This document shows positions 13,365-24,711 of a stretch of DNA of 64,000 nt, one piece after another. The stretch is from Ceratodon purpureus (Eukaryota; Streptophyta; Bryopsida; Pseudoditrichales; Ditrichaceae): positions 3,863,573 to 3,927,572 of the forward strand of contig CM026433.1 of NCBI GenBank assembly GCA_014871385.1, in the 5' to 3' direction. Below the pieces are notes generated by a model. It was given only the letters and a program-made list of their open reading frames with translations, had not been told where the DNA came from and made no database searches. The number at the start of each line of letters is the position of its first letter. Position 1 is the stretch's first letter. The position numbers were made by a program, and so were the translations under genes.

Positions 13365-13453
13365 AAAACCTGTCTTGTTCAAGAGGCAAAACGCAGGAAA
13401 AGAATACACCTTCATTTGCAGGGGTATGGGAAGATTTCTCCGACCTTTTGATC

Positions 13454-13735
13454 TCAATCGATGACCTCGGGCGCTGTGGCTTCTCTGAAAATTTCATGTT
13501 CCCTAGAAGTTTGAGTTGAGAGCTGCACATGAAAACTCTTAACCCCCAGGTTGGTCGTGGTGCAAAGCATTGTTATGCAGACGAGCATTTTAGCTATGCC
13601 TGGCGTGTACTGTTCCTGATTATATTGATCACCGTTTGTCTGGCCATGTCCTGACGTCCTTGTAATATCTTGATTCCTGGCAGAGAAGATTGTCCAAACC
13701 GTTGCTGCATCACGAACCCCGAATGTTGGACTCAT
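13454..13735 (-). CDS. Small hypothetical ORF conserved in both inverted-repeat arms, 93 aa
   Basis: ATG-started frame (MSPTFGVRD), 93 residues. The mirror copy at 62038-62319 has the same length and only about two residue changes. A short hydrophobic stretch (MLVCITMLCTTT) lies in the second half. No family was recognised. Conservation may only reflect the recent duplication. It lies divergent to the receptor kinase. Confidence 0.25.
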   Translation of the reverse strand: MSPTFGVRDAATVWTIFSARNQDITRTSGHGQTNGDQYNQEQYTPGIAKMLVCITMLCTTTNLGVKSFHVQLSTQTSREHEIFREATAPEVID

Positions 13736-13947
13736 GACTCTCTCAGATCGACATTGAATGTCTCCTGCCTCTCTCTCAAGGGCTGAAGTCTCAACCTTTA
13801 CATAGAAGAGCCGTTCACATACACACTCTCAATCCAATGCGTCCACTAATGATTATACGAGCGTGCCCTGCGGCATCAGGTGAAAAACAATCAGGATCCA
13901 CGTAACCTCAAGCCTAAATCACGACAGATCCTCTCCTTGCATTGTCA

Positions 13948-14376
13948 TCAACCGCGAATTAATTTCAGTAATGTAAGAATCCACGTAACCTTCAAATTGT
14001 ACCTCAAAACAATGGCAACAATTTTGCCTTTTAAATGAATCTCTTCCATGCCCTCGAAAAATTCCAGCAAATGAAGGATGCAAACACTCAAGGCCACTTT
14101 GTGCGATCGAGACAGCAACAGTCCAACGTTATTAAACGTGCTATCTATCAATAATGTGCCTAACACCGAATGCCTCTCGAAACTATCTCTAAACCGAACA
14201 AGAAAATGTGCACATTGTGCACAGCCAAGATCCTTCTCCCACTGCGACACATGATTTCCATTTGTCAAGCTGTACTTTTCGGTTGGCGAACCGCAAGCAA
14301 GACGTTTAGCATAATTAGGAGCTGCATCGTCTGCAGATGTCAATTCTGGTGTTCGGTCTGTTTTCGAAGCCTCCAA
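13948..14376 (-). pseudogene. Unrecognised ORF fragment, intact in this arm and broken in the other
   Basis: About 142 codons are open without a good ATG at the start, so it is likely an exon or a gene remnant. It includes SVLGTLLIDSTFNNVG and a Leu-rich helix-like segment. In the right arm (61390-61823) the same frame is interrupted by TGA where this copy has TGG (about 61529). I do not recognise the protein. Confidence 0.3.
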
Positions 14377-14408
14377 AATAAATCCCTGACTGTTAACATC
14401 TACTGAAA

Positions 14409-15561
14409 TTGGTGACGTTCACACAGGACTCGGAATCATTAGATTCGAGAAACAACGTCACTGCGAAGGTCGCACAACACCCAAGGAACAGTCGCGTCGG
14501 GATTTCGGGAACCGATCACTCAGCGGCCAACGACTTGAATGGCGGCGAGCTACACATGATGGCATCTTGGGCTGAATATTGCATTGGGAATCTTCGAATC
14601 AGGGACCCGCACAGTCGCGGAGTCGCGGAAGCACATCTCGCTTGTGAACGAAGCCAGGTGCGAGGCGCCGTTGCTACAGCCCCGATGCGGAGATGCGCAT
14701 ATTAACCGCATGTGGCCTGCGGGCTGCGACTCGATCCGGTTGGCGTGCATGCGCTTCCGGCCCCTCTCCCACCTCGCCGGAGCCTGGCTGTGCCACTACT
14801 TAACCGGCAAGGGCGGCACTCATCAGCTGCTATGGGGCGCTCCATTACATCTGAGTTGCGAGGTGCCGTCGAACTCCAACTTACGATCTCACTTGGTGGA
14901 CTGCGCCCTCTTGGGTGGGTAATAGGAGGAGGACTCTGTTTGCGGGCGACTTCTGCTCCGAGCTGTGGGCCGTCACACGCAAGTTGGGTGGGATCCGGAA
15001 GGATGTGAGCTCGACACTGATCAACATAAGAGTGCTGTCGATTGCTGCGGCAGTGGTTGTTGGACGGGATCAGGAGGGCCAGAGCTCTGCACCAGTTTCG
15101 GAATCAGGTACGTGTGCATCAGGGGCGCTAATTCCGTAGCTGGGTGGTGGTGGTGGCAACATGCATCATGGCCCGTGGGGAGGTCTGCTTCGGCTGTTCT
15201 GGCATGGGTGCTCTCACCGATTGCAGTAACGCTCACTGTGGATGGTGTAGTTTACTTGACAATGTGCGAATCGGAGATCGGTCAAGTTGACGGGCGAATT
15301 TATGTGATCGTCAGTGTAGATCACAAGCAGCGGCGAGGGGCTCTAATTAGGTTGTATAGTGCTGGTCGTGTTTTCAAGCTTCTGTAGGTTGTCTGAGAAT
15401 GTCGTAGGCGACGAGCGGCTGGAGGTCGTGTGGGTCTTGCTCCACTTCGCATACACGACACTTACTTGGCATTTTAGAGATATCTGAAAGCTCCTGGATT
15501 GGACGCTGCGAATTCTGATAAGATTTCCGATCGGGGAAGTGGCCAGCGTTCATCTGCAAAC
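14409..15561 (+). other. Upstream region and 5' leader of receptor kinase copy 1
   Basis: This region holds several overlapping open frames without a clear start, for example 14584-14922 and 14915-15139. The matching part of the right arm carries small insertions and deletions, so these frames are not conserved as coding. It should contain the promoter and leader of the receptor kinase; I could not point to a convincing TATA box. A segment of it (about 14464-14606) recurs as an isolated fragment at 24284-24406. Confidence 0.4.
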
Positions 15562-18500
15562 ATGGGTGACACGACGCAGGTAGTACCGAGATGGGCCTTG
15601 AGCGTTCTGGCTTTGTTCACTAGCGCTGTGTGCATGGCGGCTGGTTTGACGCCAGATGGGTCGGCTTTGATAGAGTTCAAGAATGCCTTAACTGTCATGT
15701 CTCCGCTGCTTGAGAGTTGGAATGCCTCGGATGCGTCGCCATGTTCATGGGGCGGCGTCATCTGCACGGACAGCGGGCGTGTGCGGAACATCACCTTGGT
15801 GGCACAGGAACCTGCGCTGGAAGGCAATATTTCATCCAGCCTCGGAAAGTTGGAATTCTTGGAGGGCCTTGGGCTTGAACAGAATAAGCTGTCTGGGAGC
15901 ATCCCTCCCGAGCTTGGGAACTTGAGTAGCCTCAGGATGTTGTCACTATCCTCGAATGCATTGTCGGGAGAGATCCCTCCCGAGCTCGGCAGTTGTAGGA
16001 GCCTTGCCAACATTTCGGTAGCATTCAACTCCCTCTCTGGAAATATACCCGAGGTGATCTACAAGAAGTTGAATCTTACATACTATGACGTGAGCAACAA
16101 CAATTTCTCGGGTGACATTACCACAGGTACGGCGCCATTTCACCCAGTACTGTGACTCAGATTGCTGAAAAGATTCTAGGTTACAGATGGAATTCCGCTG
16201 CAGCCCAAGAACTTAGAGAGCCTGTTTAGGTTGAAGTGTTTACGTTCCATTTGAAACCTCAAGATAACCTTGTCCAGGGTGAGGATAATCAACGTATCGC
16301 TTCAAGGAGTGGTTTTCTCATTCCTGTTCTCTCAATTTGCAGCTTTGGATGATTTGTCCAAGATGCCCACCATCGAGAGTATAAATATGAACAACAATAG
16401 CTTCACAGGGACCTTGCCACCGTCCATTGGAAATGCCACTTTCCTCAATTATCTGAACCTCGATCTTGGGGTTTACGGCCCGGTGGCTGAGGTATCTTTG
16501 GGAAGAATTCCAAAGGAGCTTGGCAAATTAGTGCATATGAAGTTACTCGGGCTTGGAGGCAATTTCACAGGAGAAATTCCACCTGAGCTTCAAAATATCC
16601 CTTCGCTCGAAAATCTTCTGCTTGAAAACTCCAGTTTGGAAGGTGAAATTCCACCTTGGATTGGAAACTGGACGTCGCTGAAATTTCTATACCTGAGGAG
16701 TAGTCAATTCAATGGTAGCATCCCTCCTACTCTGGGCAATCTCGTCAATCTAACTGTGCTGGATATAGAAATCAATAGCCTCACAGGCCCAATCCCCCAG
16801 AGCTTCGCATATCTCAAAAACCTCAAGACTCTTGCCTTGAACGGAAATAGCCTCACCGGACAGATCCCTCCAGACTTGTCCAGAATGCTCACAAGTCTAG
16901 AGTGGCTGGGCCTGTTTTCTAATAACATGTCGGGGTCCATACCTCATGACTTTGGGAAGTTCATGCCCAATCTCATACGCTTCATGGTCACAAACAACTT
17001 CTTCAATGGAACCTTGCCGGATGGATTGTGCAATGGTGGAAAACTGTTGTGGTTGACCACAGGTAATAACAGCTTTGAAGGTGCCATTCCGACGTCTCTT
17101 GCGAGCTGTCCAAGCTTGGTAGTTGTCAACTTTCAAGATAATCAGTTTACCTCAATCCCTGATGGTTTTGGTCGTAATTCTTCAGTACAAACTCTCAGAG
17201 CTGCACGAAACCGATTCACGGGGCGACTACCACTTGGACTTGGAGCTAACAGCCAACTAGCCTACCTGGATGTGAGCGAGAACTCGTACACGGGGGACAT
17301 CTCCCAACTGGAGTTCTCCCAATTGGCACAGAACCTGTCAGTGCTGATGCTGGCAAAGAATAACTTCACAGGCGAGATCCCGGCTGCCATGGCCCTCTGC
17401 AAATTGCTGTACGTGGTGGACTTGAGCTACAATTCCCTGACTGGAACTGTTCCTCTTGCACTGGGAAACCTCTCCAGTCTGGAGGAGCTCCAGCTCCAGG
17501 GCAATAAGCTCACAGTGCTCCATCCAAGCATCTACAATATGGGCTTTGCCGCTACACTCCGCCTGCTCAACCTTGCGGAGAACCCCTGGAACACTTCCAT
17601 TGCAACCGAGATAGGGTCCCTGGCAATATTGCAGACCCTCAACTTGAGTCACGGGGGTTACACGGGGCCCATCCCATCTTCACTGGCGCAGCTGTCGCAG
17701 CTGGAGGTCCTGGACCTCTCGCACAACGACCTCACAGGCGAAGTGCCGAGTGTGCTGGGAGAGCTGATGACATCTCTTACGTCCGTGAATATTTCCTTCA
17801 ACCGCCTCACGGGATCGTTACCGCCCGCATGGGTGAAGTTCCTCAACGCGGACCCAGCTTCTTTCCGGGGCAACCCAGGTTTGTGCGTCCATTACGACGC
17901 CAACAACGTGTGCACTGAGATACAAAGTAGGCTCCCGGTACGCGCTGACCAGCGGAAGGGGCAGCTCTCAGTCAGGGCGATCGTGGGCGCGGCACTGGGT
18001 GCCGTTGCCTTGGCCGGCCTGTTGGCGTATGTCGCATTCCGCCTCTGGAGGCGCAGACTCATGCAAACAAAACGGGACGCAGAGGACGAGGTATCTGAGA
18101 TGAACATGACGAATGAGGCCTGGTCGCTCACGTTTGACGACATCTTGAGCGCCACGGAAAACCTGAGCGACAAGTTCATCGTCGGAAGAGGGGCCCATGG
18201 AGTGGTGTACAAGGTGAAGGGCATCACTGAAACGTATCCGTGCATGGCGGTGAAGAAGATCGTGTTCACGGATAGCAAACTGTCCACAGTGCCTCACAAA
18301 TGCTTCTGGGCTGAGGTGAAGACTGTGGGAAAGGCCAGGCATCGGAACTTGGTCACGCTGCTGGGGTTCATAAAGCGGGACAACGTGGGGCTCCTGTTGT
18401 ACGATTATGTCCACAGGGGAAACCTCCATGCCGCCTTGCACAGCACGGAGCAAGGCATTGCACTGCGGTTGACCTGGGAGGCCAGACTTCGAATTGCCAA

Positions 18501-19383
18501 GGGTGTCGCCCACGGATTGGCCTACCTTCACCACGATCATGATGTTCCAATTGTGCACCGGGACATCAAGTCCTGCAACGTGCTTCTGGACGATGACTTG
18601 GAGCCCCACATCTCGGATTTTGGCCTCGCCAAGGTACTGGGCATGCAACAAGGACCCAAACCGTGGCTATCCACTCAGAATGTCATGGGAACCTTCGGCT
18701 ACATTCCTCCGGGTAAGTCCGTGTTGCAAACTGTGTGCTTCTGTCATTCTGTTTCGACATGGACGAGATACGGGTGCCAGCTTGTGTAGCACGCCACATT
18801 TATTAAGATTGATGGTTTACATGTATGTGTTTTGCTGCACTCTGCAGAGGCGGGGTTTCGCCTAGCAGCGACGCCACAGCTGGATGTGTACTCTTACGGA
18901 GTGTTGCTGCTGGAGCTCTTGACTGGAAAAGAGCCCACCCATGATCCCACCTACGGCGAGGACTTTCATGTCGTTGCATGGGTGAAGGAAGCTGTGGAGC
19001 TCGAGGGGGGACGGATGAGCAAGTCCGTCCTCGACCCAACAATGTTGAATCCCAAGTATTCACCCACCACGGACATACATGTAGATGAGATGCTGCGCGT
19101 GGGAGAGATCGCCTTGCTGTGCACCCAGAGTAACCCTGCAGACCGGCCAACAATGAGGGACGTGGAAAACGTGTTCAATATTCTCTTCAAATGTGCCGAC
19201 AAGAGGAACGCCGTCCGGGACCAGAAGGGGGACGGGGTGAAGACCCCGAAGGAAAGGTGCCACGACGAAAGCAGCGACGAGAGTAGCGATGCGAGCTTGA
19301 GTAGCGACCCTGCCACAAATTATGATGGCAGCGAGGGGCGGGAGAGCTGCTGGTCTGGTGAAAGGGCTGGTGATGTGCTATAA
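15562..19383 (+). CDS. LRR receptor-like serine/threonine kinase, copy 1 (1156 aa, three exons)
   Basis: Exons are 15562-16126, 16343-18712 and 18848-19383; both introns are GT-AG with phase 1 and the joined length is exactly 1157 codons. The ATG at 15562 was chosen because it starts a signal peptide (residues 1 to about 28). An LRR N-terminal cap with paired cysteines (SPCSWGGVIC) follows, then about 20 LRRs of the LxxLxLxxNxLxGxIPxx type. A transmembrane helix lies at about 732-755 with an RLWRRR stop-transfer. The kinase has VGRGAHGVV (from 802), Lys826 in MAVKK, HRD with Asp929, and DFG at 947-949. The splice restores GYIPPEAG in the activation-loop end. All catalytic residues are present, so it should be an active RD kinase at the plasma membrane, resembling plant peptide receptors of subfamilies such as LRR-XI. 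The ligand is unknown. Residues 201-474 differ strongly from copy 2; the rest is nearly identical. Confidence 0.95.
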
Positions 19384-19679
19384 TTCCAATCATGAGATTT
19401 CCACACACAATGTTGAGCCTTATTCTGATCCGTTGTAGGCACTTTCGACTCCATGTCCGTGTACACTATGTACATTAAATATTAATCAGATAGTGTAAAT
19501 GCAAATTTCCAACTCGCTTCACTATGGATCCTTCCGATGACCCAACAGGCTTCCACGATATCGGTATGAACGCCCAATTCGGTAAACGTGGTTGGGGTGC
19601 AACAGCAGCATCATCACCAAAGTTTGCAAGAACATGGAAAGCGTGTGCACGGCTAAACATGAAAGAACGCTCTTCCAGC
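19384..19679. other. 3' flank of receptor kinase copy 1
   Basis: Probable 3' untranslated and intergenic sequence, also present in the right arm (about 56110-56428). No separate gene was seen. Confidence 0.4.
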
Positions 19680-21318
19680 CAGAAGATGACATTCATGATT
19701 CACTCTAATATGTGATACTACTAGATAGAGGGTTGGTTCATTGATCCCAACCAAACATGAACCATTGCATGTCAGTTTTGAGACTGCTGTTAACTCAGGG
19801 GAAACTTCTGTCTTGTACTTCTTACTGTCTTCTGAAGTGTTTGTTGTTGCCTCGAATATTGTTCACATTTTTCGCGCAAACTGTTGTGTTTTGCACCAGC
19901 TTCATAAACTTAGGGATGCACAAAATTAGAATACTTTGCCTCTCAGAACGGTTTTGTCTATTTCGAACAGCTTGAAGTCTTGTCAAACACCCATCGTTTT
20001 CTATGTGCTTCAACTAACCAAATTTGGGCGTTCAGTCGTGCTACGCGTTCAGCGAACCAAACCAAGAACATGTTCCACATTGATGAGAGTGGAAAATTAT
20101 CTAAGTAAGCTTCAAGACAGTGACACTAGAACCCACAGATAGTAGTCGCCGGTATCTTGTTCTGAGCCACTTCACGTACTCTGATATCAACTCGTTGAAA
20201 AATGTGGAGTTCGCATTCTGCACGCCAAAGTTTTCTTGCTCAAGGAGAATGCCAAAAGTTATATGTCCCTGCATACAGAGTCCAAAGAAGATGACCAGCT
20301 ACGCCCATGAGCTCTACACTGGTGCAGAAAAGACAAATAGGCGAGTACCTCGTTTTGTTCTAAATACTTGCAAGAGGAAACAACACGAAAATGCAGATGA
20401 GTGATTCAACGAGCAGCAAATCAACTCTAATTTGAGATGTTCAAGGTTATTTACAGGAGCAACTGGTGTTGAGCAGGATATTAAGAAGTGAATCTAGCAT
20501 TTAAATGCGAAACCAAGTTCACTGTTAGCATTTTTATTAACGCCGTTCCTGCCACCAAGTGCGGATGACCCCTCAACGTTCACCATTTGGCAACGGTTAC
20601 AACCTCCCACAACCTACCATCAAGCTGTCACGTTAGTTCTTGGAACTTTATTCACGGCAGTTGATCAATACTGACATGAATTACAGGAGGCAAGAGGAAT
20701 TCTGAAGGACGTACTCCAAATTTCTGGCTGCAAATATCAACACTCTGCCATATTCTGTCCTCATCATGAGCATCAGCTCCCGATACCACAATGTAACTTT
20801 GGCCTGAAGCGCAGTGCATCAACTGTAAGAGCCTGAGAAACCATATCCTGACTCACATCATTTGCAATTGAAGCCATGGATACAAACGAAGGATTTTTTA
20901 GTGAAAGCATCTGGCGAACAAAACCGAAGAATTTCTTGAATCTTGTGAAGAAACGTATTCCTCTCTTGAATATAATGCCCAGCAAAACAGCTATAATTCC
21001 TTTCTCATTAATGAGACGAGGATAAAGACTGATCACGTGATCAACAAGTCTGAGAAACATATGCAACTACTGTCCCAAGAAAAAAAGTCACCTGCATGAA
21101 GAGCTGCAGGAAGTTGCAACTGGACGATTCAGCTCATCAACGTTCGCTATTCTTGGACACAAGCAGGACCTGGCCCTCGTTGGCAAAGCTCAAGTCACGT
21201 GTACTAGAGTCACTTAATTGTCGAGAAACTGATCGACCACTTTGGGATTTCAACGGAAATAAGTTACTCTAATTGGTTCTTTCCTCACAATTAAGGGTGC
21301 AAGGCAGAGTCCGGGGAG
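19680..21318 (+). repeat. Left arm of a 4.4-kb palindrome
   Basis: About 1.64 kb repeated in inverted orientation at 22473-24122. The inner ends read AAGGGTGCAAGGC...CCGGGGAG and their reverse complement; the outer end is the segment CCAGAAGATGACATTCATGA. The arms differ at only a few positions over several hundred bases compared, so the event is recent or the arms are homogenised. Confidence 0.85.
20773..21060 (-). CDS. Hypothetical ORF in palindrome arm, 95 aa
   Basis: ATG at 21060 (MFLRLVDHV). It encodes a basic, hydrophobic protein with a predicted membrane-like stretch (GIIAVLLGIIF) followed by Arg/Lys/Phe-rich sequence. The mirror frame at 22731-23018 encodes the same protein. I do not recognise the family. 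It could be a leftover exon of a larger gene. Confidence 0.25.
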   Translation of the reverse strand: MFLRLVDHVISLYPRLINEKGIIAVLLGIIFKRGIRFFTRFKKFFGFVRQMLSLKNPSFVSMASIANDVSQDMVSQALTVDALRFRPKLHCGIGS

Positions 21319-21609
21319 TTCTGTGAGCCATCCAGCAGATTTCCTTGTAACTTTCAGGCACCTTGGTTTTCTTCAAAATTGCCCGGAAGTGTGCCTGGAA
21401 GTTGCAAAACTGCCCGGTTAATGTCCTAGAAGTTCATTTCTCTACCGGTGGCATTTCCGCCACTGTAAAATTCCAATCGGAAAAAATCCTTCAAATGAGA
21501 ATTGCATTCGGTTTCATTTATTTTTTATTTTTATTTTTATTTTTTTTGAAGCAGGATTCAAAATTATTATGAATTCAGATTCTCAATTCTCAATTCAACA
21601 ACTAAGGAT

Positions 21610-21745
21610 TCTCAAGCCAGTGACCTCGGGTACTTGAGCCAGTGACCTGGGGTGCCCAATCCGGTGACCTGGAGTGCCGAAGCTAGTGACCTGGGGTGCA
21701 GGAGCCTGTGACCTGGGTGCCCATTCCGGTGATCTGGGGTGCCAA
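21610..21745. repeat. Short tandem repeat, about 24-bp unit
   Basis: Five to six degenerate copies of a unit like AGTGACCTGGGGTGCC lie in a row between the palindrome arm and the central MITE. Confidence 0.7.
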
Positions 21746-21766
21746 AGTCATTTGAATTGAGGACTA

Positions 21767-22216
21767 CAGTCAAACCTTGATAAGTGTTAACGGTCGCGAG
21801 CATACTTTTTGTTCTCACTTGGGAAATAGTAACACTTATCTTTTACTCTATAAACTTATGTTTTACTTTATGGACTTATCTTTTAATTTATATTTTACTT
21901 TATCTTTTACTTTATGAACTTAAAATATATGATCTTTTACTTTATGATCTTAATAATACATGTACCAATCAATTTGTTTCTAAAATGGAAACTATAAACT
22001 ATTGCTTGACCTCAAAGTTATCTCTCTTCAAACCATGGTTCTTACAAAAGTCCCTTTTTAGACACTTATCACTTATCGAGGTAAAATTAGGAGCATAACA
22101 TTACATAACACTTAACACATAACACTTACTAGTCTTAATTTTAAAGGAGCAAAAATCTCCATAACACATATAGAGTTTTAACACTTATCGAGGTAACACT
22201 TATCGAGGTTTGACTG
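21767..22216. mobile_element. Pogo-like (Tc1/mariner type) MITE at the palindrome centre, 450 bp
   Basis: The termini are CAGTCAAACCTTGATAAGTG on the left and CACTTATCGAGGTTTGACTG on the right, inverted repeats of about 20 bp with two mismatches. TA dinucleotides flank both ends (21765-21766 and 22217-22218), the target duplication of Tc1/mariner elements. The terminal sequence resembles those of pogo/Emigrant-type elements. The interior is AT-rich with repeated ACTTATCTTTTA motifs and has no transposase, so it is non-autonomous. Confidence 0.75.
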
Positions 22217-22472
22217 TATTGAATCATCCCCCCATAATAAAAATTTCCTACAAAGTCTAAACCTAGTCGGCTACCCGCCAAATAAAAAAAATTTGAATCG
22301 GTAATTTTCCTCCATATTCACCATGTGACCGGCCAAAAAGCCGACACTTCATTTTTTCCTCCGGTTCTATTTCCGAAAATTATTTTTTCCAACCGGAACC
22401 CTTGCCTAAACTTATGAATCTCAATCGGAAATTTTCAAAAGTAACCGGCTAGTTTGTAACTAACTGCCGGTA

Positions 22473-24122
22473 CTCCCCGGACATTGCCTTGCACCCTTAA
22501 TTGTGAGGAAAGAACCAATTAGAGTAACTTATTTCCGTTGAAATCCCAAAGTGGTCGATCAGTTTCTCGACAATTAAGTGACTCTAGTACACGTGACTTG
22601 AGCTTTGCCAACGAGGGCCAGGTCCTGCTTGTGTCCAAGAATAGCGAACGTTGATGAGCTGAATCGTCCAGTTGCAACTTCCTGCAGCTCTTCATGCAGG
22701 TGACTTTTTTTCTTGGGACAGTAGTTGCATATGTTTCTCAGACTTGTTGATCACGTGATCAGTCTTTATCCTCGTCTCATTAATGAGAAAGGAATTATAG
22801 CTGTTTTGCTGGGCATTATATTCAAGAGAGGAATACGTTTCTTCACAAGATTCAAGAAATTCTTCGGTTTTGTTCGCCAGATGCTTTCACTAAAAAATCC
22901 TTCGTTTGTATCCATGGCTTCAATTGCAAATGATGTGAGTCAGGATATGGTTTCTCAGGCTCTTACAGTTGATGCACTGCGCTTCAGGCCAAAGTTACAT
23001 TGTGGTATCGGGAGCTGATGCTCATGATGAGGACAGAATATGGCAGAGTGTTGATATTTGCAGCCAGAAATTTGGAGTACGTCCTTCAGAATTCCTCTTG
23101 CCTCCTGTAATTCATGTCAGTATTGATCAACTGCCGTGAATAAAGTTCCAAGAACTAACGTGACAGCTTGATGGTAGGTTGTGGGAGGTTGTAACCGTTG
23201 CCAAATGGTGAACGTTGAGGGGTCATCCGCACTTGGTGGCAGGAACGGCGTTAATAAAAATGCTAACAGTGAACTTGGTTTCGCATTTAAATGCTAGATT
23301 CACTTCTTAATATCCTGCTCAACACCAGTTGCTCCTGTAAATAACCTTGAACATCTCAAATTAGAGTTGATTTGCTGCTCGTTGAATCACTCATCTGCAT
23401 TTTCGTGTTGTTTCCTCTTGCAAGTATTTAGAACAAAACGAGGTACTCGCCTATTTGTCTTTTCTGCACCAGTGTAGAGCTCATGGGCGTAGCTGGTCAT
23501 CTTCTTTGGACTCTGTTTGCAGGGACATATAACTTTTGGCATTCTCCTTGAGCAAGAAAACTTTGGCGTGCAGAATGCGAACTCCACATTTTTCAACGAG
23601 TTGATATCAGAGTACGTGAAGTGGCTCAGAACAAGATACCGGCGACTACTATCTGTGGGTTCTAGTGTCACTGTCTTGAAGCTTACTTAGATAATTTTCC
23701 ACTCTCATCAATGTGGAACATGTTCTTGGTTTGGTTCGCTGAACGCGTAGCACGACTGAACGCCCAAATTTGGTTAGTTGAAGCACATAGAAAACGATGG
23801 GTGTTTGACAAGACTTCAAGTTGTTCGAAATAGACAAAAACGTTCTGAGAGGCAAAAACTATTCTAATTTTGTGCATCCCTAAGTTTATGGAGCTCGTGC
23901 AAAACACAACAGTTTGCGCGAAAAATGTGAACAATATTCGAGGCAGCAACAAATTAAACACTTCAGAAGACAGTAAGAAGTACAAGACAGAAGTTTCCCC
24001 TGAGTTAACAGCAGTCTCAAGACTGACATGCAATGGTTCATGTTTGGTTGGGATCAATTAACCAACCCTGTATCTAGTAGTATCACATATTAGAGTGAAT
24101 CATGAATGTCATCTTCTGGCTT
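22473..24122 (-). repeat. Right arm of the 4.4-kb palindrome
   Basis: Inverted copy of 19680-21318. The match ends at about 24122, within the segment where the left arm continues toward the receptor kinase 3' flank. One small insertion relative to the left arm lies around 23945-23960. Confidence 0.85.
22731..23018 (+). CDS. Hypothetical ORF in palindrome arm, 95 aa (mirror copy)
   Basis: Same protein as the minus-strand ORF at 20773-21060, starting at ATG 22731. No amino-acid difference was seen. Function unknown. Confidence 0.25.
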   Translation: MFLRLVDHVISLYPRLINEKGIIAVLLGIIFKRGIRFFTRFKKFFGFVRQMLSLKNPSFVSMASIANDVSQDMVSQALTVDALRFRPKLHCGIGS

Positions 24123-24283
24123 GAAATACTACAATGGCCCGAGGTGGTGCAAGTGTAGGTTCAGGAGAAAATCGGGCAGCGGACTCGGAACTGGACGATG
24201 AAGGGGAGTGCCACCTAGGAACCAGCGAGGGACTGAAATTTTTGTTCACAAAAGGACTTGGAATAAGCACTGCGACCTCACAA

Positions 24284-24406
24284 CACCGGAGGAACAGTCG
24301 CGTCTGGATTCCGGGAACAGATCACTCAGCGGCCAACAACTTGAATGGCGGTGAGCTACACATGATGGCATCCTGGGCTGGAATATTGCATTGGGAATCT
24401 TGGAAC
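24284..24406 (+). repeat. Isolated third copy of a receptor kinase upstream fragment
   Basis: About 120 bp including GGAACAGTCGCGTC and GATCACTCAGCGGCCAAC matches 14464-14606 and, inverted, about 61190-61310. It lies just outside the palindrome and in the same orientation as the left receptor kinase arm, with no receptor kinase next to it. It falls within a small ATG-started frame (24134-24439) that is probably chance. Confidence 0.75.
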
Positions 24407-24432
24407 ATTGTTGGTAGTCCTCGTTTTGGACC

Positions 24433-24711
24433 ATGGTGATGGCGCAGGATTCGGTTGTGGTGTTGGCGTGGCTGATGGCTTCGGTGGTGGCGGCGGACTA
24501 CACCTGCAGCAAGAATTCCACGGTGCTGGACTCCTTCATGTTCGATTTCTTGAGAACGTTTTAGAAGACTGGTGCCGAAGTGAGGATGAGGACGTTCGAT
24601 GAGCCGAATAAGATGATGAACTTCACCATGGCCAGCAGAGATACGCGCCCGAATGTTGCCATGTGGGCGATTTGCAACTCGAACAACACCAAAGGGCGAT
24701 GTGCTCGGTGA
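24433..24711 (+). pseudogene. Secreted cysteine-rich protein pseudogene (possibly Gnk2/DUF26-like)
   Basis: The ATG at 24433 opens a frame with a signal peptide (WLMASVVAADYTCS), then KNSTVLDSFMFDFLRTF, and then TAG at 24562. Past that stop the same frame continues protein-like (PNVAMWAICNSNNTKGRC) to TGA at 24709. Cys spacing and the WAIC...C segment recall the Gnk2-homology (DUF26) fold of plant secreted and receptor-like proteins, though the C-x8-C-x2-C core is not clear. It is either a pseudogene or the family call is wrong. Confidence 0.35.

Larger units (their letters stand above)
13365..19950 (+). repeat. Left arm of a large inverted repeat carrying receptor kinase copy 1
   Basis: About 6.6 kb that recurs in inverted orientation at 55837-62410. 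The outer border is near the segment CAAGAGGCAAAACGCAGGAA (about 13379), whose reverse complement sits near 62390. Identity is very high along the arm except in the LRR islands of the receptor kinase and a few indels upstream of it. The last 270 bp (about 19680-19950) overlap the start of the second palindrome and so occur three times in the window. Confidence 0.85.

Noticed and set aside
16378-17199. A diversity-generating retroelement as the cause of the LRR variation
   Set aside because: The differences show no bias to adenine positions, there is no reverse transcriptase or template repeat in the window, and these systems are not known from plants.
17968-18651. A 227-aa antisense frame within the kinase exon, also present in copy 2 (57131-57814)
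   Set aside because: It is the shadow of the highly conserved kinase exon; its conservation follows from the sense gene and it shows no domain.
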